From positions 1 to 13,375 of the forward strand of contig JAEELU010000003.1 of the NCBI GenBank assembly GCA_016282815.1: a stretch of DNA of 13,375 nt. The letters run 5' to 3'. Below the pieces are notes generated by a model that was not told where the DNA came from, did not search any database, and saw nothing but the letters and a program-made list of their open reading frames with translations. The stretch is from Acholeplasmatales bacterium. GTDB taxonomy: Bacteria > Bacillota_I > Bacilli_A > Acholeplasmatales > Anaeroplasmataceae. The translations under genes were made by a program, and so were the position numbers. Shown here in pieces: positions 6,539 through 13,261 of the stretch (positions within the stretch are counted from its first letter, which is position 1; every line of letters begins with the position of its first letter).

Positions 6539-8743
6539 ATGGTAGAGCTACTTTCTCCTAGTGGAGATTTCGAATCTTTTTTACAAGCATTGTATAATGG
6601 AGCTGATGCTATTTACCTTGCAGGCGAGCGTTTTGGTGCTAGAGCCTATGCTAAGAACTTCTCTTTTGAGGAGTTAAAGCTTGCATTAAGCTATGCTCAT
6701 ACAAAGTTTAAAAGAATCTATGTAACAGTTAATACAATTGTTAAGGAATCTGAATATGACGATGCTATTAAATATCTACATGAGCTACATGATGCTGGTG
6801 TAGATGGAGTAATCCTACAGGATTTTTCCCTAATCGATTATACAAATAAATATTTAAAGCCTATGGAATGTCATATATCTACTCAGGCAGGCTTAAAGGA
6901 TTACTATGATGTTAAATTCTTTGAAACGCTAGGTGCCGAGCGCTGTGTTTTAGCAAGAGAAACATCAATTGATACCATAAAGGAAATCAAAAGTTCAATC
7001 AAAATGGATTTAGAGGTATTCATCTATGGAGCTCTATGTGTATCCTATAGTGGTGGCTGCCTAATGAGTGCTCTTCTTTCACTTCGTAGTGGAAATAGAG
7101 GTAGATGTAGCCAAAACTGTAGACGTGAATATAGCCTATATAAGAATAATAGCTTTATGGGTAAGGGCTTCATGCTATCAATGAAGGATTTAAATACCTA
7201 CGATAATATCAAGAATCTAATTCCATATGCTGATTCACTTAAAATTGAAGGTAGAATGAAGGAACCATCATATGTTAAAACAGTAACCCAGGAATATAGA
7301 AAAAAGCTTGATGATTTAAATTATAAATCAAACAAGCTTGATACTGTATTTCATAGAGAATATACTAAAGGCTTCCTATTTAATGCCGATAATGGTAATG
7401 TTGTAGATATTACTAAAAAATCTAATCAGGGTGCTTATTTAGGTAAAATAACTAAAATAGAAAATAAGCTTACTCAAATTAATATCACAAGAGAATTATC
7501 AGTTGGAGATAGAATCAGAATCAACGACAAGGATGATTATTATTTCACAGTTGATAAGCTATATGATTCAAATAAAAAGGAAATCAAATCAGGTAAGGGT
7601 ATTCTATATCTAAATGTTTATGACAAAAAGAGCATTAATTCTTCTATTTATAAAATGAATGATTCAAATATTGATTTATCAATAAATGAATTAAACAAAT
7701 ACCCTCTTACATTTGATATCTATGGTGATATTAATTCTAAGCTAATACTATCTACTACTATTGATGATAACTACTTTTCAGTAGAAAGTGATAATTTATT
7801 ATCACTCGCTAAAACTCAAAGCCTTGATTACAACACATTATATAAGCAGCTATCAAAGCTAAATGATACTCCATTTTATCTAAAGGATATTAACTTAATG
7901 ATACCTGATAATCTATTTATAACTATTTCCTCAATCAATGATTTAAGAAGACAAATAGTTAGAATATTATTAGATTATTTTCAAAATAAAAGAGATTCTA
8001 TTTCAATAAAGCATAATAAATTATTATATACTGATTTTAATAATCCAGATATAATTTGCGTATGTAGAACTAAGGATCAATATGATGCGTTAGCTGAAGC
8101 TGGTATTAAAAATATTTATTATGAAAATAAATCATTGTATGTTAATTCTAAATATCCCGATTATGATGATATATTAGTTTCATCATATGGTGGATTAGAA
8201 TATTATAAAAATAAAAACATTGTTATCGATTATAGCTTCAATGTAATTAATAGTGAATCAGTAGTATCATTTATCAATAATGGTGCTAAGCTTATTACAT
8301 TATCAGTTGAATCATCACTTACAAATACTAAAGCAATCTATAATTCATTTAAGGAGAAATTTAATATTACTCCTCCTCTTGCTCAAATAGTATATGGAAG
8401 AATGAATTTAATGACAACTAAATATTGTCCATTAAAGAGATATGGTGAATGCGGTAAATGTAGAGAAAATAGCTACTCGCTGAAGGATGAATTTGGTGAA
8501 TTTATCATCTATAATGATAACTGCATCAATCATATCATTAATAAAAAGCCATTAAATCTAATTGATGATTTGGATGAAATAAAAAAATATGTTAATACTC
8601 TTAGATTAGATTTCACAGTTGAATCTAAGGAGGAAACAAAAAATATAATAGAAGCATTTAAGAAAAAAATCTCCGGTGATGACACCAAGAGATTTGATTC
8701 TAATAATGATACAAGAGGATTATTCAAAAGAGAAATATTGTAG
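6539..8743 (+). CDS. U32 family peptidase-like protein (RlhA/TrhP-type RNA hydroxylation enzyme candidate)
   Basis: A 734-residue protein from ATG 6539. It opens MVELLSPSGDFES and NGADAIYLAG, the standard N-terminus of U32 proteins. The signature region holds four ordered cysteines, GALC (C167), SGGC (C174), and GRCSQNC (C190, C194), followed by LSMKDL and KIEGRMKEPSYVKTVTQEYR (about 213-253). The C-terminal third has the second conserved block, PLKRYGECGKC, then SLKDEFGEF, and NKKPLNLIDDL. This N-domain plus middle domain plus C-block layout matches the long U32 members. U32 proteins were named as collagenase-like peptidases, but E. coli RlhA and TrhP (and B. subtilis TrhP1/P2) act in 5-hydroxylation of 23S rRNA cytidine or tRNA uridine 34, using prephenate and a metal cluster. 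The cysteines fit a cluster-binding role. Which RNA is modified cannot be told. Monocistronic, with its own promoter and terminator. Confidence 0.92.
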   Translation: MVELLSPSGDFESFLQALYNGADAIYLAGERFGARAYAKNFSFEELKLALSYAHTKFKRIYVTVNTIVKESEYDDAIKYLHELHDAGVDGVILQDFSLIDYTNKYLKPMECHISTQAGLKDYYDVKFFETLGAERCVLARETSIDTIKEIKSSIKMDLEVFIYGALCVSYSGGCLMSALLSLRSGNRGRCSQNCRREYSLYKNNSFMGKGFMLSMKDLNTYDNIKNLIPYADSLKIEGRMKEPSYVKTVTQEYRKKLDDLNYKSNKLDTVFHREYTKGFLFNADNGNVVDITKKSNQGAYLGKITKIENKLTQINITRELSVGDRIRINDKDDYYFTVDKLYDSNKKEIKSGKGILYLNVYDKKSINSSIYKMNDSNIDLSINELNKYPLTFDIYGDINSKLILSTTIDDNYFSVESDNLLSLAKTQSLDYNTLYKQLSKLNDTPFYLKDINLMIPDNLFITISSINDLRRQIVRILLDYFQNKRDSISIKHNKLLYTDFNNPDIICVCRTKDQYDALAEAGIKNIYYENKSLYVNSKYPDYDDILVSSYGGLEYYKNKNIVIDYSFNVINSESVVSFINNGAKLITLSVESSLTNTKAIYNSFKEKFNITPPLAQIVYGRMNLMTTKYCPLKRYGECGKCRENSYSLKDEFGEFIIYNDNCINHIINKKPLNLIDDLDEIKKYVNTLRLDFTVESKEETKNIIEAFKKKISGDDTKRFDSNNDTRGLFKREIL

Positions 8744-8761
8744 TTTATACTACAATTTTTT
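8737..8761 (+). terminator. Intrinsic terminator of the U32 gene, overlapping both convergent stop codons
   Basis: ATTGTAG (8737-8743) pairs perfectly with CTACAAT (8750-8756) around a six-base loop and runs into a T-tract (8756-8761). The left arm contains the TAG stop of the U32 gene; the loop contains the stop of the opposite gene (8745-8747). On the minus strand the tail is ATTTCTCTTTT, so it may also work weakly in that direction. Confidence 0.7.
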
Positions 8762-9848
8762 CTTTTTCCTCAGGCTCCTCTTCCTCTTCAATTATTTTAG
8801 ATATAGTATTTAATTCTGATACTATAGTTTCTAGTACCATTTCAATACCATCCTTTGATTCTGTATATAGATTTTCAGAATGCTGATATAGCTTTTCTAC
8901 TGCATCAAGTAGATTTAAATCAACCTCATTATCCTCTAAAGCTAATTCTACCTCTATATGTAGCTCAGCTAATGTTTTAAATAAATAGGAATAAAAATGT
9001 CTATCATTTAGATATAGCTTTTCAGGAATTCCTTCCTCTCTAAATACATCATCTAATATACCATAAATATAATTCTTATATTCCTTTGGTGCATCAGTGA
9101 TATATTTAAATACTACCTTGTTTCTATCAGCGAAATAAAAATAAACAATTAATGGTCTAACACCAGTTTCCTTAATAATTAGTGGTGTGTATGCTACAAA
9201 CATATAGCATTCCTCACCTGTAAACGGAATAGACTTGAAATCCTCTACTACATTTTTATTTACTGGCATTTTACGAGGCATTACTGATAAATTAGGTAAA
9301 TCTAAATAGGCAGTATGATATTCTAATCTTTCCTCATCGATAAAGCTTACAGGATGCTTATTTGCTTCAAAGGCAGACATAGTATCTGTAAAGTTTTCCT
9401 TAACATAGGAATAAACGAATTCACAATTTTCTATTAAATCCTTCATTTCCTTTTTATTAGCATATCTTTTTGCATGACCCTTCTCGTATCTATATACGAT
9501 TAGGTTTTTCTCCTTTTTTACTCTATATCCCATTTTATGGATATAATCCTTATCCTCATCAGATAATAAATCTCTAGTTAAATAGATTGCACAAATAGAG
9601 TCCATTCTTCCAGCTAGTAGCATACTATCAGTATCTAATGTTAATACATCATGGACATAGTCAAAGCCAGCCTCATTGTTAAATAGCTGAACTCCAACAG
9701 AATCCTCAAGAAAGTCACTTAGGAAGCAATACATATATTTTTTCTTTGAAAATAAATTAACAAACAAATCAGCATTTGAATAAATATTAAAATAATCTTC
9801 CTTATCAAATAATGACATGAATTTCTTTATTTTATTATATTCATCCAT
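8745..9848 (-). CDS. Uncharacterised protein, DUF7309/DUF6930-like, acidic C-terminal tail
   Basis: A soluble 367-residue protein with no signal peptide or membrane span and no catalytic motif I can name. Residues 35-80 (KKKYMYCFLSDF, then GVQLFNNEAGFDYVHDVL) recall the N-terminal domain called DUF7309. Residues 217-305, with LIIKETGVRPLIVYFYFADRNK, EEGIPEKLYLNDRHFY and LHIEVELA, recall DUF6930, a domain of unknown function seen at protein C-termini. Both matches are from memory of the pattern and need a profile search. The end (352-367) is a run of Glu with Lys, finishing KIVV. The gene follows rsmD with one base between: AGGAGG lies in the last rsmD codons and TAAGATG joins stop and start. 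It is therefore probably made together with rsmD and the DbpA-like helicase, which makes a ribosome-related role thinkable but unproven. Confidence 0.75.
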   Translation of the reverse strand: MDEYNKIKKFMSLFDKEDYFNIYSNADLFVNLFSKKKYMYCFLSDFLEDSVGVQLFNNEAGFDYVHDVLTLDTDSMLLAGRMDSICAIYLTRDLLSDEDKDYIHKMGYRVKKEKNLIVYRYEKGHAKRYANKKEMKDLIENCEFVYSYVKENFTDTMSAFEANKHPVSFIDEERLEYHTAYLDLPNLSVMPRKMPVNKNVVEDFKSIPFTGEECYMFVAYTPLIIKETGVRPLIVYFYFADRNKVVFKYITDAPKEYKNYIYGILDDVFREEGIPEKLYLNDRHFYSYLFKTLAELHIEVELALEDNEVDLNLLDAVEKLYQHSENLYTESKDGIEMVLETIVSELNTISKIIEEEEEPEEKEKIVV

Positions 9849-9849
9849 C

Positions 9850-10386
9850 TTATACCTCCTTTTTATATACTACAACTCTCTTTATACCATATTCCTTATT
9901 CTTAATAAGCTTTAGGCTTTTATATTCCTCTGGGTATATACTTTCCTTACCCATTTCATATACTAATATAGCGTTATTTTTTAAAATATCATATACTGAA
10001 TCAATAATATTTTCAATATCATCCATCTTATATGGAGGATCTAATATTATTAAATCATATTCATGCCTATTAATATTTTTAAATTCCTTATAATCTACAT
10101 TATAAAATTCTGAATTAGTAATTCCTAGGGAATTACAATTCTTCTTGCATATATCTAGAGCCTTTTTATTAATATCATTCATTACGATATTATTTATACC
10201 TCTACTATACGCCTCTATTGCCATAGCGCCACTACCAGCAAATAAATCAAGGCAGTAATCTCCCTCTAAATATGGTCCTATCATATTAAAGATAGCACCT
10301 CTAACCTTATCCTGAGTTTCTCTTGTAGAATCAAGATTAGTCATTTCAATTATTCTATGCCTTAATTTACCTGCAATAATACGCAT
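9850..10386 (-). CDS. rsmD: 16S rRNA (guanine(966)-N(2))-methyltransferase RsmD
   Basis: Uses S-adenosylmethionine to methylate N2 of guanine 966 in 16S rRNA of the small subunit. The sequence opens MRIIAGKLRHR, the usual RsmD start, followed by STRETQDKVRGAIFNMI (20-36), equivalent to the family's RPTTDKVREAIFN. The cofactor loop is LDLFAGSGAMAIEA (46-59), with the acidic MNDINKKAL at about 69-77. The catalytic DPPY is at 116-119. Its 178 residues are normal. The start lies eight bases after the helicase stop; TAGGTGAGATAATG joins helicase stop, ribosome site and ATG. In many Bacillota rsmD precedes coaD, but here coaD is absent and a protein of unknown function follows. Confidence 0.95.
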   Translation of the reverse strand: MRIIAGKLRHRIIEMTNLDSTRETQDKVRGAIFNMIGPYLEGDYCLDLFAGSGAMAIEAYSRGINNIVMNDINKKALDICKKNCNSLGITNSEFYNVDYKEFKNINRHEYDLIILDPPYKMDDIENIIDSVYDILKNNAILVYEMGKESIYPEEYKSLKLIKNKEYGIKRVVVYKKEV

Positions 10387-10394
10387 TATCTCAC

Positions 10395-11960
10395 CTACAA
10401 TATTCTTATTGTTACAGTAGCATTATTAATTTTAATGCTCTTTTTATTTATTCTTCTAATAGAATCAGCCTTAATTTCCATTAGGGTATTCTTTTTATTG
10501 ATTGTTATTTTACCAAATTTTTCTCTATATATAGCAAATTCATCATGGAATATCATAACAAGCTGATTTGCTTTAACCCTATCAACACTTCCAATATTTA
10601 ATTGGATTGTTACAAATTTATTTCTTTCTACCTTTTCTCTAGGCTTCTTAGGTCTAGATACCTCAATTTCCTTATATTCCTTTTTTCTACCCTCAAATAA
10701 TCCAGATAGTAGGGCTCTAATTAGAGGAATTGGATCAGTAGATGCCTTTGATAATGATTTTATGATATTATCATAGCTTGAATTATCCTTATTATCCTCA
10801 ATAAGCTTAATTACTTCCTTATATAATCTTCTATTAGTGCTATTATTTATATCATCAATAGTTGGAATCTTATGCTCAGTAATTTTTCTTTTTGTGAATT
10901 TTTCAAGCTCAGCAACTCTAGATTTAGAGCGTGTTGTTGCTAGAGTAATTGATGTACCCTCTCTACCACGTCTTGCAGTTCTACCAATTCTATGAACATA
11001 TAGCTCATTTTCATTTGGAACATCAAAATTAAATACACAATCGATATCATCGATATCTATTCCTCTTGCTGCAACATCTGTAGCGATTAGGATATCTACG
11101 ATACCTGATTTAAATTTCTGCATTACTCTATCTCTTACTGCCTGCTTTAAATCTCCATGAAGACCCTCAGCATGATAGCCATTTTCGATTAAATATTGGC
11201 TTAGCTCATCAACCATAGCCTTTGTATTACAGAATATCATTACATGATTAAATGAATAATAATCTAATAATCTAATTAATAAATCCTTTTTAGAATCCTT
11301 CATGCAGTAATAGATTTGCTCATCTATTTTTTCTACTGTTAATGTTTGATTCTTTATTTGAATAAGCTCAGGATTATTCATATATTTTTTAGATAGATTC
11401 TTAATAAATGGTGGGATAGTTGCACTAAATAGTGCTGTTTGGTGGATTCCCTTGATGTTAGATAATATTGTATCTAAATCATCACTAAAGCCCATCTTTA
11501 GCATTTCATCAGCCTCATCTAATACTAAATATTTAACATTATCTAGTACTAGCTTACCACGATTTATTTGATCTATTATTCTTCCTGGTGTACCAATAAT
11601 TACATTTGGCTTTGATTTAAGCTTTCTAAATTGTATTTCATATGATTCACCACCATAGATGGCTTCACTTTTAATATTATCAAATATCTTGTCTAATTCA
11701 TTTTTAACCTGAATAGATAGCTCTCTTGTTGGACATAATATTAATGCCTCAACATTTTTAGTATTAATATCTATAGCCTTAGCCATAGGGATTGAATAGG
11801 CAAATGTTTTACCTGTTCCTGTTTGAGCGCCACCAATTACATCCTTACCATCAAGTAGTAGGGGAATTGTTGACTCTTGGATTGGAGTTGGATTATAGAT
11901 ATCATTTTTTTCTAGCTTTAATATGATGTCTGAATCAACACCAAGTTCTTTAAATGTCAT
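10395..11960 (-). CDS. DEAD-box ATP-dependent RNA helicase with C-terminal DbpA RNA-binding domain
   Basis: RNA-remodelling ATPase, probably acting in large-subunit assembly. Helicase motifs in order: Q motif NPTPIQ (23-28), motif I AQTGTGKT (45-52), PTREL (77-81), TPGR (124-127), DEAD (148-151), SAT (179-181), ATDVAARGID (293-302), and motif VI HRIGRTARRG (323-332). After a helical linker, residues about 444-521 form a small RRM-like domain, with FVTIQLNIGSVDRV near its start, KFGKITI and ending ATVTIRIL. This is the DbpA C-terminal type that in E. coli DbpA and B. subtilis YxiN binds hairpin 92 of 23S rRNA. Specificity here is inferred from the domain. There is no Arg/Gly-rich tail of the CshA kind. 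ATG 11960 has AAAGAGG ten bases upstream. No promoter is seen between the 11988-12010 hairpin and the start, so expression must pass through the structured RNA region. Confidence 0.93.
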   Translation of the reverse strand: MTFKELGVDSDIILKLEKNDIYNPTPIQESTIPLLLDGKDVIGGAQTGTGKTFAYSIPMAKAIDINTKNVEALILCPTRELSIQVKNELDKIFDNIKSEAIYGGESYEIQFRKLKSKPNVIIGTPGRIIDQINRGKLVLDNVKYLVLDEADEMLKMGFSDDLDTILSNIKGIHQTALFSATIPPFIKNLSKKYMNNPELIQIKNQTLTVEKIDEQIYYCMKDSKKDLLIRLLDYYSFNHVMIFCNTKAMVDELSQYLIENGYHAEGLHGDLKQAVRDRVMQKFKSGIVDILIATDVAARGIDIDDIDCVFNFDVPNENELYVHRIGRTARRGREGTSITLATTRSKSRVAELEKFTKRKITEHKIPTIDDINNSTNRRLYKEVIKLIEDNKDNSSYDNIIKSLSKASTDPIPLIRALLSGLFEGRKKEYKEIEVSRPKKPREKVERNKFVTIQLNIGSVDRVKANQLVMIFHDEFAIYREKFGKITINKKNTLMEIKADSIRRINKKSIKINNATVTIRIL

Positions 11961-11987
11961 TTATTTTTTACCTCTTTACATTAATAA

Positions 11988-12010
11988 TGGGTGGATATAA
12001 TATCCACCCA
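11988..12010 (-). terminator. Ten-base-pair hairpin before the helicase gene: terminator or attenuator candidate
   Basis: TGGGTGGATA (11988-11997) and TATCCACCCA (12001-12010) are perfect reverse complements around a three-base loop. On the minus strand it is followed by TTATTAATG, a weak U-tract. It ends only 27 bases before the helicase ATG and just ahead of its ribosome site. It could end the upstream RNA with partial read-through, or control helicase expression. Confidence 0.5.
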
Positions 12011-12025
12011 GTAATATCAAATAGT

Positions 12026-12173
12026 CTAGGAAGGTCGTGAAGAACTGATCCTTCACAATTGGTTACCTCTTTTTAGCTGTAATTAGGGTTCTCAATAAAA
12101 GATGAGCATCCAGCACATACAGTCTCTCAGTATCCTTATAATATATTTTGAGCTCCACTGCCTTCTTCCTAGT
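12026..12173 (-). ncRNA. Structured RNA, 6S RNA-like candidate or helicase leader
   Basis: The gene-free stretch 11961-12220 holds a promoter-led structured RNA. The predicted transcript begins near 12173. The next eight bases, CUAGGAAG (12172-12165), pair perfectly with CUUCCUAG (12033-12026) about 140 bases later, closing the molecule. Inside, the 3' side has a hairpin GUGAAG/CUUCAC (12056-12051 with 12042-12037). Further in, an interrupted stem can form between GGAUACU and AGGUAACC, and between AGACUGUA and UACAGCU. A closing stem, a large AU-rich bubble with a small 3' hairpin, and a long imperfect terminal stem describe 6S RNA, the RNA polymerase-binding RNA. I cannot align it to the family, so the name is tentative. 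I see no T-box, TPP, SAM, lysine or RNase P core sequence. With the 11988-12010 hairpin the full RNA would be about 190 bases. The alternative is a regulatory leader of the DEAD-box gene. Confidence 0.5.
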
Positions 12174-12179
12174 AATTAG

Positions 12180-12208
12180 ATTATACAGTATTTTTATATA
12201 AAATACAA
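12180..12208 (-). promoter_or_regulatory. Promoter of the structured RNA
   Basis: On the minus strand TTGTAT (12208-12203), 17 bases, then perfect TATAAT (12185-12180). Seven bases later, at 12173, transcription should begin, one base before the closing stem of the RNA. The spacer includes part of an AT-rich dyad (GTATTTT/AAAATAC on 12188-12206). Confidence 0.65.
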
Positions 12209-12220
12209 GTTTTAGAAATT

Positions 12221-12523
12221 TTACTTGATTAAGTAAGATAATCCAATAGATAATAATGCACTTAAAAATAATAGAATTGAAACTATTACCATAAGTGAAT
12301 CACCCTTACCATCGCCAACATATTTTGATTGGTTTAGCATTGGTAAAAGCATCGCAATACCAGATATTGGAATTAGTATTAAAGCAAATCCAAAATGGTT
12401 AATCCAATATGGAACATCTGTTCTTTGTATATATATAAATACTATAACACTGAATGTAACTGCAATTGCTAATAGCACTGCAATTATTATTTTTATAATT
12501 AATTTTTCCTTTTTTCCTAACAT
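12221..12523 (-). CDS. Small membrane protein with three predicted helices, unknown function
   Basis: I do not recognise this 100-residue protein. It starts MLGKKEK, then has hydrophobic segments at about 9-32, 41-62 and 76-98, ending YLIK. The loop between helices two and three (NQSKYVGDGKGDS) is polar and glycine-rich. The positive N-terminus suggests that end lies inside the cell. It has its own promoter and GTGAGG seven bases before ATG 12523, which makes it a real gene despite its size. It sits between the rplT terminator and the structured RNA, with no clear terminator after it, so its transcript may run into that RNA. Confidence 0.75.
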   Translation of the reverse strand: MLGKKEKLIIKIIIAVLLAIAVTFSVIVFIYIQRTDVPYWINHFGFALILIPISGIAMLLPMLNQSKYVGDGKGDSLMVIVSILLFLSALLSIGLSYLIK

Positions 12524-12542
12524 AATAAAACCTCACAAAGTA

Positions 12543-12570
12543 ATTATATCATTATATTAGATTTTAGCAA
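12543..12570 (-). promoter_or_regulatory. Promoter of the small membrane protein gene
   Basis: Minus strand TTGCTA (12570-12565, four of six), 16 bases, then TATAAT (12548-12543) preceded by TGA, an extended -10. It lies directly behind the rplT terminator and 20 bases before the ATG. A second TATAAT overlaps just upstream. Confidence 0.6.
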
Positions 12571-12572
12571 AG

Positions 12573-12601
12573 AAAAAAGACGATAATTAAATATCGCCTT
12601 T
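12573..12601 (-). terminator. Intrinsic terminator of the infC-rpmI-rplT operon
   Basis: On the minus strand AAAGGCGATA (12601-12592) pairs with TATCGTCTTT (12585-12576), ten pairs with one G-U, around a six-base loop, and runs into an unbroken row of six T. It lies 12 bases after the rplT stop. Confidence 0.88.
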
Positions 12602-12613
12602 ATTTATGTCTTC

Positions 12614-13033
12614 TTAGTTCTTTGCTTTAGGAGCTGTTTTTAAGAAAATAGTCTTTTCCTCAACCTTAGCCTTTGGCTTCTCTAGAGCCTTCTTAGCTTG
12701 GTCAACTAGCTTAGCGAATCCAGCAGGATCATTTACTGCCATGTCAGCTAGCATCTTTCTGTTGATTTCGATGTTTGCTTGAGCTAAACCATTAATAAAA
12801 CGAGAATATTTAATATCATTTAATTGGCAAGCAGCATTGATTCTTTGAATCCAAAGCTTTCTGAATTCTCTCTTTCTTTGCTTTCTATCACGATATGCAT
12901 ATCTTAATGAACGCATTACCTGCTCGTGTGCAGTTCTATAAATAGTGTGCTTTGAGCCATAATAACCCTTAGCTAATTTTAAGACAGCCTTACGTCTTCT
13001 TCTTGTTACATATCCACCTTTAACTCTTGGCAT
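12614..13033 (-). CDS. rplT: 50S ribosomal protein L20
   Basis: Early-binding 23S rRNA protein of the large subunit; in Bacillota and E. coli it also represses its own operon. The sequence opens MPRVKGG and YVTRRRRKAVLKLAKGYYG (8-26), the basic N-terminal extension that threads into rRNA, followed by RDRKQRKREFRKLWIQRINAA (48-68), the most conserved block, and YSRFINGL (76-83). The usual protein has about 117-119 residues; this one has 139, with a Lys/Ala/Pro/Glu-rich tail after about residue 117 (LEKPKAKVEEK, ending APKAKN). The ATG follows rpmI by 15 bases with GAGGTGAAGG ahead of it. The operon terminator follows directly. Confidence 0.98.
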   Translation of the reverse strand: MPRVKGGYVTRRRRKAVLKLAKGYYGSKHTIYRTAHEQVMRSLRYAYRDRKQRKREFRKLWIQRINAACQLNDIKYSRFINGLAQANIEINRKMLADMAVNDPAGFAKLVDQAKKALEKPKAKVEEKTIFLKTAPKAKN

Positions 13034-13048
13034 ATTCCTTCACCTCAA

Positions 13049-13249
13049 TTACTTTAAATTAGAGATTAATTGATTAATTCTCTTCTCATCAGTTGAATGA
13101 ACTAATGCAGTCTTGCTTAGTTGCTTGTTTTGCTTATGTGTCTTGTTTGTCTTTAAGTGACCTGTATAAGCGTGGCCACGAACGATTTTTCCTTTACCTG
13201 TGATTTTGATTCTCTTCTTTAAACCACTATGTGTCTTTTGCTTTGGCAT
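13049..13249 (-). CDS. rpmI: 50S ribosomal protein L35
   Basis: Small basic large-subunit protein, 66 residues as usual. MPKQKTHSGLKKRIKITGKGKI (start to 22) and HLKTNKTHKQNK match the family; the short C-terminus LSKTALVHSTDEKRINQLI is also typical. It stands between infC and rplT in the conserved operon. AAGGAG overlaps the infC stop (TAAGGAG), which suggests coupled translation. Confidence 0.97.
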   Translation of the reverse strand: MPKQKTHSGLKKRIKITGKGKIVRGHAYTGHLKTNKTHKQNKQLSKTALVHSTDEKRINQLISNLK

Positions 13250-13261
13250 ATTCTTTACTCC

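Noticed and set aside
8530..8727. Minus-strand frame of 65 codons
   Set aside because: It is antisense to the conserved C-terminal block of the U32 gene and has no supporting start signals.
11985..12012. Mimic of 23S rRNA hairpin 92 (shared CCCAUUA after a stem) that DbpA would bind
   Set aside because: The loop and stem sequence differ from hairpin 92 and seven shared bases are not enough.
12085..12120. Eight-codon leader peptide (MCWMLIFY) on the minus strand inside the structured RNA
   Set aside because: A GAGAG lies upstream, but the ORF is tiny, lies within the terminal-stem region, and shows no codon run that would suit attenuation.
12026..12173. T-box, TPP, SAM, lysine, RNase P, SRP RNA or tmRNA identity for the structured region
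   Set aside because: None of the core sequences of these RNAs is visible; a lone CUGAGA and a GGAAG-AAGG run are too short to count.
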